A stretch of DNA of 64,000 bases from Lyngbya sp. CCAP 1446/10 (GTDB lineage Bacteria; Cyanobacteriota; Cyanobacteriia; Cyanobacteriales; Microcoleaceae). Every line of letters starts with the position of its first letter. The stretch's first letter is position 1. Below, piece by piece: positions 44,092 through 51,982 of this stretch. Location of the stretch: positions 1 to 64,000 of the forward strand of contig NZ_JAIGNI010000024.1 of NCBI RefSeq assembly GCF_026130175.1. The letters run 5' to 3'. The notes beneath the pieces are model-generated. The model had not been told where the DNA came from, ran no database searches, and worked only from the letters and a program-made list of their open reading frames with translations. Both the position numbers and the translations under genes were made by a program.

Positions 44092-45417
44092 ATGTTGGAA
44101 AGAGCTTGGACACTCAAGCAAAATTTAATTGACTTTGTGCTGGATGCTGAGGGAGAGTTGGCGGTAGCTTTAGAAGCTTTTGCAGCAACTAAAGCGGTTG
44201 GCGAGCGCTACGATATTGCTCAGCAAAATCAAGTGATTGACAGTTTTACAGTTGAAGGTAAAGTCGGAGACAAAATGCCGATCGACCTTTTTGTCGAAAG
44301 TCAGCCAGATTTAACCGAGGGCGAGATCAGTTTGCTAAAAAGTTGGGGCAAAAAAAGCTTCACCGGTTTGTTTGAAATCACTCAAATTTCGCCTGACAGC
44401 TTCGAGGTGACAAACTGGCTGACGGCGAAGCACTATACTGTTAAGCCTAACAGCGCTAATTTTCTGCAAGAAATGTCTCGCTTTAAGTTAGGAGAAATCT
44501 TGCGGGCTCGGATTGCGCCTCTCACCGATGACTGGTGGATACTCTCTGGGCCTCCAATTCCGATGGGGAAATTGGGCAAGCCGAAGTTGGCAGTTGCGAT
44601 CGGCAATTTCAAGCAAAATTACAAAAATAACCTGTACAGCGACGCCCCGGAACTGTTAGAGCAAGCTTGGAAATCGGTAGAACAGTATCACGACGATTTT
44701 ACCGAATTTTTTGGCAGCGATGAAGTGACGTTATCGGGATATCACCTGAATAAACAGTTGGCAGAATTTCAGGAAGTAATCATTAAAAAACGCCTAGCTG
44801 ATATTGGTGTTGATGAAACTAAATCTCTGGCGGATCTCGTTGAAGATGCCGGAGTCGATCCAGAAGAAATCAAAGCAGCCGCCATCGCAGCAGCAGGCGC
44901 CGATACTAAAGCAGTTGAGGTAATGCTCGACAGCAATGCTAGTTCAAAAATGGTAGTGCCGAAAGTCGAATTGCCCGATCGCTTCAAGAAAGCCGAAAAG
45001 GTGACAGCACTTTCTCATCCGCGCTGGGGGCAAAGCTTTTTGTCTACCTACGCTCAATTTACGGAAATGCTGACAGCCGAAGACTTTTCCACCATTCCCG
45101 GTTACGAAAAGCTGGTTCGCAACTATCTAGAAGATCCGGCAATTAATACCTGGATTTGGCGGCGGTTAGCGAAAGTTAATCCAGCCAAATTACAACAAAT
45201 CCTGCAAACTGTATTGGAACGCACAGACTTTCAGATCGATCGCGATTTAGACGCCCTGCTGCAAGAATTCAAAAAACCCTTAGAACCCGAACTCCCCGAA
45301 ATTGCCAGTGTTCCCCTGCACCTGCACAACTTATTTCAGGAAGCTTTAGGCGAAGTCAACAAGTCAAAGTCCAAACCGCAGGATAAAAAGAAAACCTCTA
45401 AAGGCTTTAAATCTTGA
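44092..45417 (+). CDS. conserved hypothetical protein
   Basis: This protein of about 441 residues has no domain I can name. The N-terminal part (MLERAWTLKQNLIDFVLDAE) is helical; the middle has LTDDWWILSGPPIPMGKLGK; a helical region of about 230 residues follows; the tail is Lys-rich (KDKKKTSKGFKS-like). I prefer ATG 44092 over GTG 44083, which adds three residues. There is no signal peptide, so it is likely cytoplasmic. Confidence 0.8.
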   Translation: MLERAWTLKQNLIDFVLDAEGELAVALEAFAATKAVGERYDIAQQNQVIDSFTVEGKVGDKMPIDLFVESQPDLTEGEISLLKSWGKKSFTGLFEITQISPDSFEVTNWLTAKHYTVKPNSANFLQEMSRFKLGEILRARIAPLTDDWWILSGPPIPMGKLGKPKLAVAIGNFKQNYKNNLYSDAPELLEQAWKSVEQYHDDFTEFFGSDEVTLSGYHLNKQLAEFQEVIIKKRLADIGVDETKSLADLVEDAGVDPEEIKAAAIAAAGADTKAVEVMLDSNASSKMVVPKVELPDRFKKAEKVTALSHPRWGQSFLSTYAQFTEMLTAEDFSTIPGYEKLVRNYLEDPAINTWIWRRLAKVNPAKLQQILQTVLERTDFQIDRDLDALLQEFKKPLEPELPEIASVPLHLHNLFQEALGEVNKSKSKPQDKKKTSKGFKS

Positions 45418-45720
45418 CAAACTAAGTTCGTGACATACTCCTACACGCTCTGCTATCGCATACAGTGTAGGCTGCTCACCAACTCCACCTCATACTATGC
45501 GCTAACGAGTCCGCTTCGCCAACGGATATTGATTGAGATTTTCGCAGCCAAAGGAAGGCGGGAACAGAATGGTAATTTCAATTACGAGTGCGATCGACCC
45601 TAGCCATTTTGGGCGCGTTAATCTGCATCCCTCAGATAATAAACCATTAAACAAGCTCACAGCTAGCTGTGAGCTTATTGCCCGGTAATATAACTTAAAT
45701 AGCTTTGCAGGCAGGACTTT
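45418..45720. other. intergenic region with possible IS200/IS605-like remnant
   Basis: It holds CTACAC...GTGTAG and, after TTCGTGACATACTCC, a phrase reminiscent of IS200/IS605 ends; no transposase is present. A 40-codon frame (MVISITSAIDPSHFGRVN, from 45570) is not recognised. The perfect 24-bp palindrome at 45653-45676 lies here. Confidence 0.4.
45653..45676. repeat. perfect 24-bp palindrome
   Basis: AAGCTCACAGCT is followed directly by its exact complement with no loop base. It is likely a terminator or cruciform-forming site between the hypothetical gene and the MITE region. Confidence 0.85.
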
Positions 45721-45942
45721 AGGTGATTTCTAAGACAGAATTGGCGTTGCTGATTTACGGTATGAAAGGCTAAATATGCAATTCATAAAAACCAGCGTCC
45801 ACAAAGCTTCTGGATTTTAAAATTATTTGTTTCATACCCTGATTAAGCAACGCCAAAGAATTTACCGATTAGGAGGACGAACAGCAGTTCTTCCCTACGA
45901 TGGAATGATGGTGTGTGGTAATTTTTATTCTGGAAATCACCT
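45721..45942. mobile_element. MITE A, left copy, split by MITE B
   Basis: Left copy of the inverted pair. AGGTGATTTCTAAGACAGAA is followed by an inserted 116-bp MITE B and then continues AGAATTTACCGATTAGG to GAAATCACCT. Without the insert it is about 102 bp and closely matches the right copy, with a few mismatches. Confidence 0.88.
45741..45856. mobile_element. MITE B, 116 bp, nested insertion
   Basis: Ends TTGGCGTTGCTGATTTACGG and the complement of ...CGCCAA form imperfect inverted repeats of about 27 bp ending in TATGAAA. AGAA occurs on both sides (45737-45740 and 45857-45860) as a 4-bp target-site duplication. The empty site is seen in the right MITE A copy. Confidence 0.9.
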
Positions 45943-47071
45943 ATCTCTCACGGAGGTTCAGCCCCCAGTTATCCTGCAAGCTCTTGGGAATCGTGAATTC
46001 CGTCTTTTGTCCTTCCCGCTCGAGGTAATGCAGTCCCTCAATCAGCCTGCGTGAGAATGCGCCGCTGAGCCCTGCCGCCAGCTTCGAGCGATCCTGCATC
46101 TCGTCGTTGACTCCTAAAATCCAGCGCAGTGGACGTAAAAAGTGCCGAGTCCAATCGGCGCGTTCGATACCAACCGCTTCAACCACGCGTTCGTCGCAGA
46201 ACTCGCGGATGAGCACGGGAACGATACCATCGAACATCTTGCCGGGAACGCGCTCCTTCATATAATCAACCAGCGCAGCAGTAAGTTCTCGCCCGGCATC
46301 TGACGGAGCTATATGATGGGCTAGTATCGCATCCCACAATGCTTTGCCATCCTCGACATTGCCCGGTAGCAGGTCCTCCTGAATTCCCATTATGCTGCCA
46401 ATGACACGCCAACAGTGAAAGAACGCGGCTTCTTCCTCCGTGGTAAAGTCCAATCCCAGCTTGGTCAAGACTTGGGGCAACAGTGCAAAGGATAGCATCG
46501 TACAAACCAAGTCTTCCTGGTTGATGGGAACACCGTACTCAGCACGCCAGCGGGGATATTGCCTCATGTGGTAGCGAATTGTGGTGTGCAGCAGACGGAT
46601 CTTTTGAGCCGTGCGTACCCCACGACCATTTGGCTCCAACCCACCCTCGGCCATAACATCGAGGAGAAACTGCGCGGTTTCCATGAGGCGTTGATGTATC
46701 CTTTTGGTGATCCGGTGCGTGAAACTCAGTACCTGCGCTCCCTTGGCGCCGGAGTAGCATGAAGGCAACGACCAGCAAAACAACGCCATCGTCATTTGCA
46801 TACCATAACGCGAAAACAGTTGCTGTCCGAGTCGGATCTGCTCCCGATCCGCCCATGAAGGCCAGTCATCTGTGGTATTGAGGAAATCTTCAAGCTCGTC
46901 AGGCATTTCGACTGCCACCAGATCATCGTTCTTTTGAATGTCTTTTAGAAGTTTATTTACAGCGTCCACCTGATTGAGCCCAAAGATTTTTTCAATGACG
47001 GAATCGGCTGGCGGATCGCCGATTTCACGATACAAGTCTAGAGTGTTGCGGGTCCATCGGCTTGATAACAT
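45941..47071 (-). CDS. MpaB/latex-clearing-protein-like oxygenase (DUF2236)
   Basis: This 376-residue protein is of the MpaB/rubber-oxygenase (Lcp) family: heme-binding helical proteins that cleave poly-isoprene or related substrates. The family His-x3-Arg segment appears as RLLHTTIRYHMR (H162, R166, H168); the following helix starts WRAEYGVPINQEDLVCTML. It lies within a pair of inverted MITE copies, and its stop codon TAG borrows bases from the left MITE end, so the C-terminus may be slightly altered. No HIP1 octamer is visible inside it. There is no signal peptide. The actual substrate is unknown. Confidence 0.85.
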   Translation of the reverse strand: MLSSRWTRNTLDLYREIGDPPADSVIEKIFGLNQVDAVNKLLKDIQKNDDLVAVEMPDELEDFLNTTDDWPSWADREQIRLGQQLFSRYGMQMTMALFCWSLPSCYSGAKGAQVLSFTHRITKRIHQRLMETAQFLLDVMAEGGLEPNGRGVRTAQKIRLLHTTIRYHMRQYPRWRAEYGVPINQEDLVCTMLSFALLPQVLTKLGLDFTTEEEAAFFHCWRVIGSIMGIQEDLLPGNVEDGKALWDAILAHHIAPSDAGRELTAALVDYMKERVPGKMFDGIVPVLIREFCDERVVEAVGIERADWTRHFLRPLRWILGVNDEMQDRSKLAAGLSGAFSRRLIEGLHYLEREGQKTEFTIPKSLQDNWGLNLRER

Positions 47072-47154
47072 GGGTCTTTAACTCCGTAGTTTTTTTGAGA
47101 AATAAGTTAAGTGGGCGGGAAAATTTATAAGTATTGGACAAGAACAAGTTACTA

Positions 47155-47256
47155 AGGTGATTTCCAGAATGAAAATTACCACAGAACATCATTCCATCGT
47201 AGGGGAGAACTGCTGTTCGTCCTCCTAATCGGTAAATTCTTTCTTAGAAATCACCT
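47155..47256. mobile_element. MITE A, right copy, 102 bp
   Basis: Terminal inverted repeats AGGTGATTTCC...GAAATCACCT (14 bp including flanks ACTA/TAGT). Nearly identical in inverted orientation to the left copy at 45721-45942. It is non-coding and lies 84 bp upstream of the oxygenase start. Confidence 0.9.
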
Positions 47257-47312
47257 TAGTGCTTCTTCACCGCGCTCGAAAGAACTGAAGTCCTCACTAC
47301 AAAAACCTTTTG

Positions 47313-47633
47313 TTAATCTTCAATTTGTCGAACAGCCATGCGTTGCAGCGGCAGGCTGAGGATGCTAGAAGCAGTCAACAAGTAAGAAAGAACAGTAGTT
47401 AGCTTCAAACTGAGCAACAACCAGCTATCCTCTGGTAAGTGAAGTTTCAGCCCAAAAACAGAAATACAGTACACTATCCAGTAAGTAAAGCTCATCTTGA
47501 TCAGGATTTCTTCGCTCAAAGTGCGATCGTCAGTTGGCTGCGAGTTGCGATTATCACCCAGCAGGACTAGACCCGCAATAGAAGCCACAAAAGAAACTAT
47601 AACGAGATAGTCATGCCAGTTAAGCTCAACCAT
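47313..47633 (-). CDS. small membrane protein
   Basis: This 106-residue protein has three likely membrane helices (about 8-27, DYLVIVSFVASIAGLVLL; 48-65; 75-95). No known motif is seen. It diverges from the potassium channel gene 112 bp away, so it might share a regulatory region with it. Function unknown. Confidence 0.7.
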   Translation of the reverse strand: MVELNWHDYLVIVSFVASIAGLVLLGDNRNSQPTDDRTLSEEILIKMSFTYWIVYCISVFGLKLHLPEDSWLLLSLKLTTVLSYLLTASSILSLPLQRMAVRQIED

Positions 47634-47745
47634 TTCTAAACTCCGCTTTTATCTTAATTTTTGGAATTAGACATCAGTCTAAAGGATAAGTTTTCCGGCT
47701 CCAAGTAATAGTTACAATTTGACACAGCCGCAGTTACAAATCGCA

Positions 47746-48639
47746 ATGAAAATTCACCGCAACCGCCCGCCACTGCCTCGTTTAGTCAGCCGACAAGGAC
47801 AATTCACCTTAAATATTGTCAAGTTGGGAGTACCTCGCCTGCATTTTGCCGACCTCTACCACAGGCTGCTAACTCTTTCTTGGCCGCAATTTTTCATTCT
47901 GATTTGTCTCTCGTATGTACTCACGAATTCTTTATTTGCCTTAGCTTACTTGGCGGGAGGAGATTGCATTGCTAACGCACGGCCCGGTTCTTTCAAAGAT
48001 GCCTTTTATTTCAGCGTGCAAACAATGGCAACAATCGGCTACGGTGCCATGTATCCGCGCACGGATTACGCTAATACTATAGTCGCGATCGAAGCGTTTT
48101 ATGCTTTGTGGGGAGTGGCAATGGTGACGGGACTAGCTTTTTCGCGATTTTCCCGACCAACAGCTAGAGTTATCTTCAGCCGCGTAGCTGTAATCGCTCC
48201 TTTTAATGGCGTTCCTACTCTCATGTATCGCACGGGAAATCAGCGCTTCAATCAAATTTTAGAAGCGCAGCAAAGAGCTACTTTGATCCGCGACGAGGTA
48301 ACACCGGAAGGAGAATATATGCGGCGTTTTTACGATTTGCAATTAATGCGGAGTCAATCTCCTATTTTTGCATTAACTTGGACGGTTATGCACGCAATTG
48401 ATGAGAATAGTCCTTTGTACCAACTTACTGCGATAGATTTGATTGAGCAGCAAGCAGAAATTGTGATTACGCTAACGGGAATTGACGACACTGTTTCGCA
48501 AACTATTCACGCGCGGCATTCTTTTGTAGCTGCTGAAATTGTCTGGAATATGCGGTTTGTAGATATTATTCTGAGAATGCCGGATGGTGGGCGGGTGGTA
48601 GATTATACTCGGTTTCACGATGTAAAGCCTGTTGAATGA
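47746..48639 (+). CDS. inward-rectifier potassium channel (KirBac-like)
   Basis: This 297-residue channel has the selectivity filter TMATIGYGAM (T96-G100), preceded by the pore helix (DAFYFSVQTM) and flanked by two membrane helices (about 45-70 and 110-135). The cytoplasmic half from about 140 is the Ig-like Kir domain (RVAVIAPFNGVPTLMYRTGN). I choose ATG 47746; a TTG at 47719 would add nine residues. It forms tetramers passing potassium; gating is unknown here. Confidence 0.92.
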   Translation: MKIHRNRPPLPRLVSRQGQFTLNIVKLGVPRLHFADLYHRLLTLSWPQFFILICLSYVLTNSLFALAYLAGGDCIANARPGSFKDAFYFSVQTMATIGYGAMYPRTDYANTIVAIEAFYALWGVAMVTGLAFSRFSRPTARVIFSRVAVIAPFNGVPTLMYRTGNQRFNQILEAQQRATLIRDEVTPEGEYMRRFYDLQLMRSQSPIFALTWTVMHAIDENSPLYQLTAIDLIEQQAEIVITLTGIDDTVSQTIHARHSFVAAEIVWNMRFVDIILRMPDGGRVVDYTRFHDVKPVE

Positions 48640-48964
48640 ATGTGTTGATTTAGATTGTTATTTGAAAAGTGGCACGTTTTTATATTGTTTGAATAAAAAT
48701 TATGAATTACATAGCTCTATATTTGAAAATGCAAGCCAGACAACTTGCATTTCCAAATATATCTTTTAAAAGGTTTTTTAATCAAATTTTGGAACGGGCA
48801 AGATGCCCGTTCCACAGAAAAGAAATATTTTTGTGGAACGGGCATCTTGCCCGTTCCTATTTTTGCAAGAGGTCTAATATGTTGAAAAAATCTATATAGA
48901 AAGTGCTAGAATAGTTTGATCGTGACAAAACATATTTTTTTACCATTTAGTACGAATTACGAAT
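48640..48964. other. intergenic region with REP-like repeat
   Basis: No gene is seen before the DUF433 gene. The REP-like pair is at 48791-48857. The phrase AAGTGCTAGAATAGTTTGAT at 48901 is the first copy of the tandem-module upstream sequence. Confidence 0.7.
48791..48857. repeat. REP-like GGAACGGGC double palindrome
   Basis: Two perfect 26-bp inverted arms (GGAACGGGCAAGATGCCCGT... and its complement) around a 15-nt loop; each arm is itself a palindrome. A GGGCAGGATGCCC core also occurs inside the 21221 element. Confidence 0.92.
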
Positions 48965-49291
48965 ATGACACTAAAAGAATTACAACCGCAACTCCTGGCT
49001 TTAAGTCCAGAGGAAAAGACTCAAGCGATACAATTTTTAGCCCAAAGTTTAACCAATTTTTGGTCAGGAATTCAAAAGAATCCTGGCGTAATGGGCGGCG
49101 AAGCTTGTATCAGACAAACGCGGATTCCTGTTTGGCTGTTGATAAGTTATCGCCGTCAAGGTGCTAGCGATGCTCATATTTTAGAAGGTCATCCCGATCT
49201 GAGTGCGGCCGATTTGGTAAATGCTTTTGCTTATGCAGAGGCACACGTAGATGAGATCGATCGAGCTATTCTAGAACAAGAAGAGGCATAA
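48965..49291 (+). CDS. DUF433 antitoxin-like, module 1
   Basis: This 108-residue protein has an N-terminal helical extension (MTLKELQPQLLALSPEEKTQ) and the DUF433 core GEACIRQTRIPVWLLISYRR. Its neighbour 3 bp downstream is a DUF5615 PIN-like gene, the usual toxin partner (VapBC45-like). The first 36 residues are identical to the module 2 copy; the rest has diverged. Confidence 0.9.
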   Translation: MTLKELQPQLLALSPEEKTQAIQFLAQSLTNFWSGIQKNPGVMGGEACIRQTRIPVWLLISYRRQGASDAHILEGHPDLSAADLVNAFAYAEAHVDEIDRAILEQEEA

Positions 49292-49294
49292 ACT

Positions 49295-49648
49295 GTGGTG
49301 CGTATTTATGCAGACGAACAATACCCATTTCCGGTTGTAAAAATTCTCCGCAATTTGGGGCATGATGTCCTGACTGTTCAAGAAGCGGGGAAGGCAAATC
49401 AAAAGATACCTGATGATGAAGTTTTAGCTTTTGCTGTTAGCACTAATCGTGCTGTTGTGACACTTAACAGACCCGATTTTATTCGACTGCACAAGTTGAG
49501 TTCTGACCATAATGGGATTATTGTATGCACGAACGATCAAAATTGGGAGCGGCTGGCGGCGCGGATTGATGAGGCTATTGCTAATCTGGAAACTTTGAGA
49601 GGTATGCTGATTCGAGTTAACCGCCCATCGGTTGAAGATAAGTCATAG
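49295..49648 (+). CDS. DUF5615 PIN-like toxin, module 1
   Basis: This 117-residue protein starts at GTG 49295 (read VRIYADEQYPFPVV), with the PIN-like acidic start YADEQYP, DDEVLAFAVSTNRAVVTLNR and a C-terminal NLETLRGMLIRVNR. It is probably a ribonuclease-type toxin neutralised by the DUF433 protein. The last 28 or so residues are nearly identical to module 2, while the first 90 differ clearly. Confidence 0.88.
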   Translation: MVRIYADEQYPFPVVKILRNLGHDVLTVQEAGKANQKIPDDEVLAFAVSTNRAVVTLNRPDFIRLHKLSSDHNGIIVCTNDQNWERLAARIDEAIANLETLRGMLIRVNRPSVEDKS

Positions 49649-49821
49649 AATACATCGAGTCTAAAATTCACTTATACTATGCGAATAATTAATTCTGTTC
49701 TCCACTTTGGTTCGCCGCACCCTACGATTGACCGTTAAATATGTTGAATTAAATTTGGGGTAGCAAGTGCTAGAATAGTTTGATGGTGACAAAACGTAGA
49801 TTTTCCTCACTAATTACGAAT

Positions 49822-50148
49822 ATGACACTGAAAGAATTGCAACCACAGCTCCTGGCGTTAAGTCCAGAGGAAAAGACTCAAGCTATACAATTTTTAGCTC
49901 AAAGTTTAACCAACTTTTGGTCTGGAATTCTAAAGACTCCTGGCGTATGTGGTGGCGATGCTTGCATCAGACAAACTCGCATTCCTGTTTGGGTGCTGGT
50001 GAATGCTCGCCGTTTAGGTATTTCGGAATCTGAACTGTTAGAAGATTATCCGACTCTGCGTGCCGCTGACTTGGCGAATGCTTGGGCTTATGCTGAGGCA
50101 TATCCTGACGAGATTGAAACAGCAATTCAAGAAAATGAGGATGATTGA
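49822..50148 (+). CDS. DUF433 antitoxin-like, module 2
   Basis: This is a second copy of the 48965 gene, 857 bp away in the same orientation. The N-terminal 36 residues match exactly; the core reads GDACIRQTRIPVWVLVNARR and then differs (LGISESELLEDYPTLRAAD). I choose ATG 49822; an upstream ATG at 49780 adds 14 residues. The ATG is preceded by TAATTACGAAT. Confidence 0.9.
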   Translation: MTLKELQPQLLALSPEEKTQAIQFLAQSLTNFWSGILKTPGVCGGDACIRQTRIPVWVLVNARRLGISESELLEDYPTLRAADLANAWAYAEAYPDEIETAIQENEDD

Positions 50149-50151
50149 AAA

Positions 50152-50505
50152 GTGGCATTTTTTTATGCAGATGAACAATATCCAAAGCGAGTTGTGGAAT
50201 TTCTAAGGACTTTAGGTCACGATGTCCTGACAGTACAGGAAGCAGGAAATGCTAATCAAAAAATTCCTGATGAAGAAGTATTAGCTTTTGCATTGAGTAT
50301 TAATCGCGCTATTTTAACGCTCAATCGCCGTCATTTTATCAAGCTGCATACATTACAGCCAGACCATGCTGGTATCATTGTTTGTAAAGATGATTCAAAT
50401 AGAGAGCGACAGGCGGCGCGGATTAATGAGGCTATTGCTAATCTCGAAACTTTGAGAGGTATGCTGATTCGAGTTAACCGCCAATCGGTTGAAGATAAGT
50501 CATAG
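50152..50505 (+). CDS. DUF5615 PIN-like toxin, module 2
   Basis: This is a second DUF5615 copy, starting at GTG 50152 (AFFYADEQYPKRVVEF). It has the same layout as module 1: YADEQYP, EEVLAFALSINRAILTLNRR and C-terminal NLETLRGMLIRVNR. The gap to the antitoxin is 3 bp. The central part differs from module 1, but the last 28 or so residues agree almost exactly. Confidence 0.88.
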   Translation: MAFFYADEQYPKRVVEFLRTLGHDVLTVQEAGNANQKIPDEEVLAFALSINRAILTLNRRHFIKLHTLQPDHAGIIVCKDDSNRERQAARINEAIANLETLRGMLIRVNRQSVEDKS

Positions 50506-50601
50506 AATACATCCCGTATGAAATGAACTTGTACACTTTATAGATAAATCCACTATCAATTTACCTAATTAAACATAAAATACGGCTCGCGCTCAAGTTT
50601 A

Positions 50602-50635
50602 CTGTCAACTGTCAACTGTCAACTGTCAACTGTCG
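50602..50635. repeat. heptamer tandem array (CTGTCAA)n
   Basis: About five CTGTCAA units, 18 bp upstream of sbcD. Confidence 0.93.
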
Positions 50636-50653
50636 AACTTCCTTCTTCTTACT

Positions 50654-51829
50654 ATGCGAATAATTCATACTGCTGACTGGCATTTGGGACGACGTTTTCG
50701 AGGGATCGATCGCACTTCCGAAATTGCGATCGCCCTGGAACAGATTTTGAAACAAGCCAAAGAGCTAGATGTCGATGCTGTGTTGGTTGCCGGAGACATT
50801 TTTGACGTTCCCAACCCTCCAGCCTACGCTGAACGCATTGCCTATCACTTTTTCTGCGAACTCCAAGCTGCCGGAATTCCCGCAATTGCGATCGCCGGTA
50901 ATCACGATTCAGCATCCCGCATCGACAGCATCGCCCAACTGCTATCCCTCGCCGGCGTTCGCGCTTTAGGTAAACCCAGGCGATCGGCAGACGGTGGCAC
51001 GATTACTCTCAATACAAAAAGTGGTAAACTGTGCGTGGGAGCAATGCCTTTTGCTTCCGAACAAAGACTGTTAGATGCTAATTCTCTCTGGCACTCCGGC
51101 GACGCTAACCGCCGCCAAGATTACCGCGAAATTGTAGCAGATTTACTGCAAAATTTAACCACAGATTTTCGCGACAATACGGTGAATATGCTGATGGCAC
51201 ACATGAGCATAGACGGCGCTCGCTTGGCTAAATCCGAAGTCGCTTATTACACGCGAGAAAAATACCTGCTGTCATCGCAAACTCTGCCGCCGGAAGCTCA
51301 GTATGTCGCCCTCGGACACATCCACATTCACCAGCGCATTGGTAAGAATTCCCCAGCTTATTATTCCGGTTCTTTGATTCAGTTAGATTTCGGAGAAGCG
51401 GAACAGGAAAAAGGATTTTGCTTGATCGAAGTTGAGCCTGGAAGTCAGGCTAAGGTAGAATTTAGACCTGTGGCTTGCCACAAGCCGTTAAAAGTGCTTC
51501 AATGTGATAATGACAATCTCGATCAAATTTTAGAAGCTCATCAATATCATCCGGGTTACTTGAAGGTAATTGTCGAACTGGATAGCCCGCAAATCGGATT
51601 AGCCGATCGCGTCCGCCAAATCTGTTCTCAAGCGCTGTTAATTGAGCCGCGCTATCGGGATGCACTGCTAGAAGCCACAGAGAACACTAATATCGATCCC
51701 AATAATTTCGATCCGGCGGCAGAGTTCTGCAACTATTATCAAAACCGCTTGGGAACGACTCCGCAACCCGCTGTATTGGAGGGATTTCAGGATTTGTATA
51801 AGAAGTTTAAGGAAACAGTTAATAGTTAA
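50654..51829 (+). CDS. sbcD: exonuclease SbcD (Mre11-like)
   Basis: SbcD is the nuclease subunit that, with SbcC, opens DNA hairpins and trims ends. It is a calcineurin-like phosphoesterase with HTADWHLGRRFRG, VAGDIFD, AIAGNHDS and AHMSIDG; VALGHIHIHQRI is the late His motif. Its 391 residues fit the family. It lies directly upstream of sbcC on the same strand with a heptamer array between. No other repair gene is adjacent. Confidence 0.96.
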   Translation: MRIIHTADWHLGRRFRGIDRTSEIAIALEQILKQAKELDVDAVLVAGDIFDVPNPPAYAERIAYHFFCELQAAGIPAIAIAGNHDSASRIDSIAQLLSLAGVRALGKPRRSADGGTITLNTKSGKLCVGAMPFASEQRLLDANSLWHSGDANRRQDYREIVADLLQNLTTDFRDNTVNMLMAHMSIDGARLAKSEVAYYTREKYLLSSQTLPPEAQYVALGHIHIHQRIGKNSPAYYSGSLIQLDFGEAEQEKGFCLIEVEPGSQAKVEFRPVACHKPLKVLQCDNDNLDQILEAHQYHPGYLKVIVELDSPQIGLADRVRQICSQALLIEPRYRDALLEATENTNIDPNNFDPAAEFCNYYQNRLGTTPQPAVLEGFQDLYKKFKETVNS

Positions 51830-51880
51830 ATTGGTCATTGGTCATTGGTCATTGGTAATGGGTAATTGGTAATTGGTAAT
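51830..51880. repeat. heptamer array between sbcD and sbcC
   Basis: TTGGTCA units followed by TTGGTAA units. Confidence 0.92.
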
Positions 51881-51982
51881 TCTTTGCCATTGCTCGTGAT
51901 TTCCCGAACGGACTTGATAAGTGCCATAGCACTCGAAACAACATAATTGTAAAAATTCCCAAATCTCAAATCTAAAATCAGT

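Noticed and set aside
45827-46054. 75-codon plus-strand frame at the left MITE
   Set aside because: It reads through MITE A into the antisense of the oxygenase gene.
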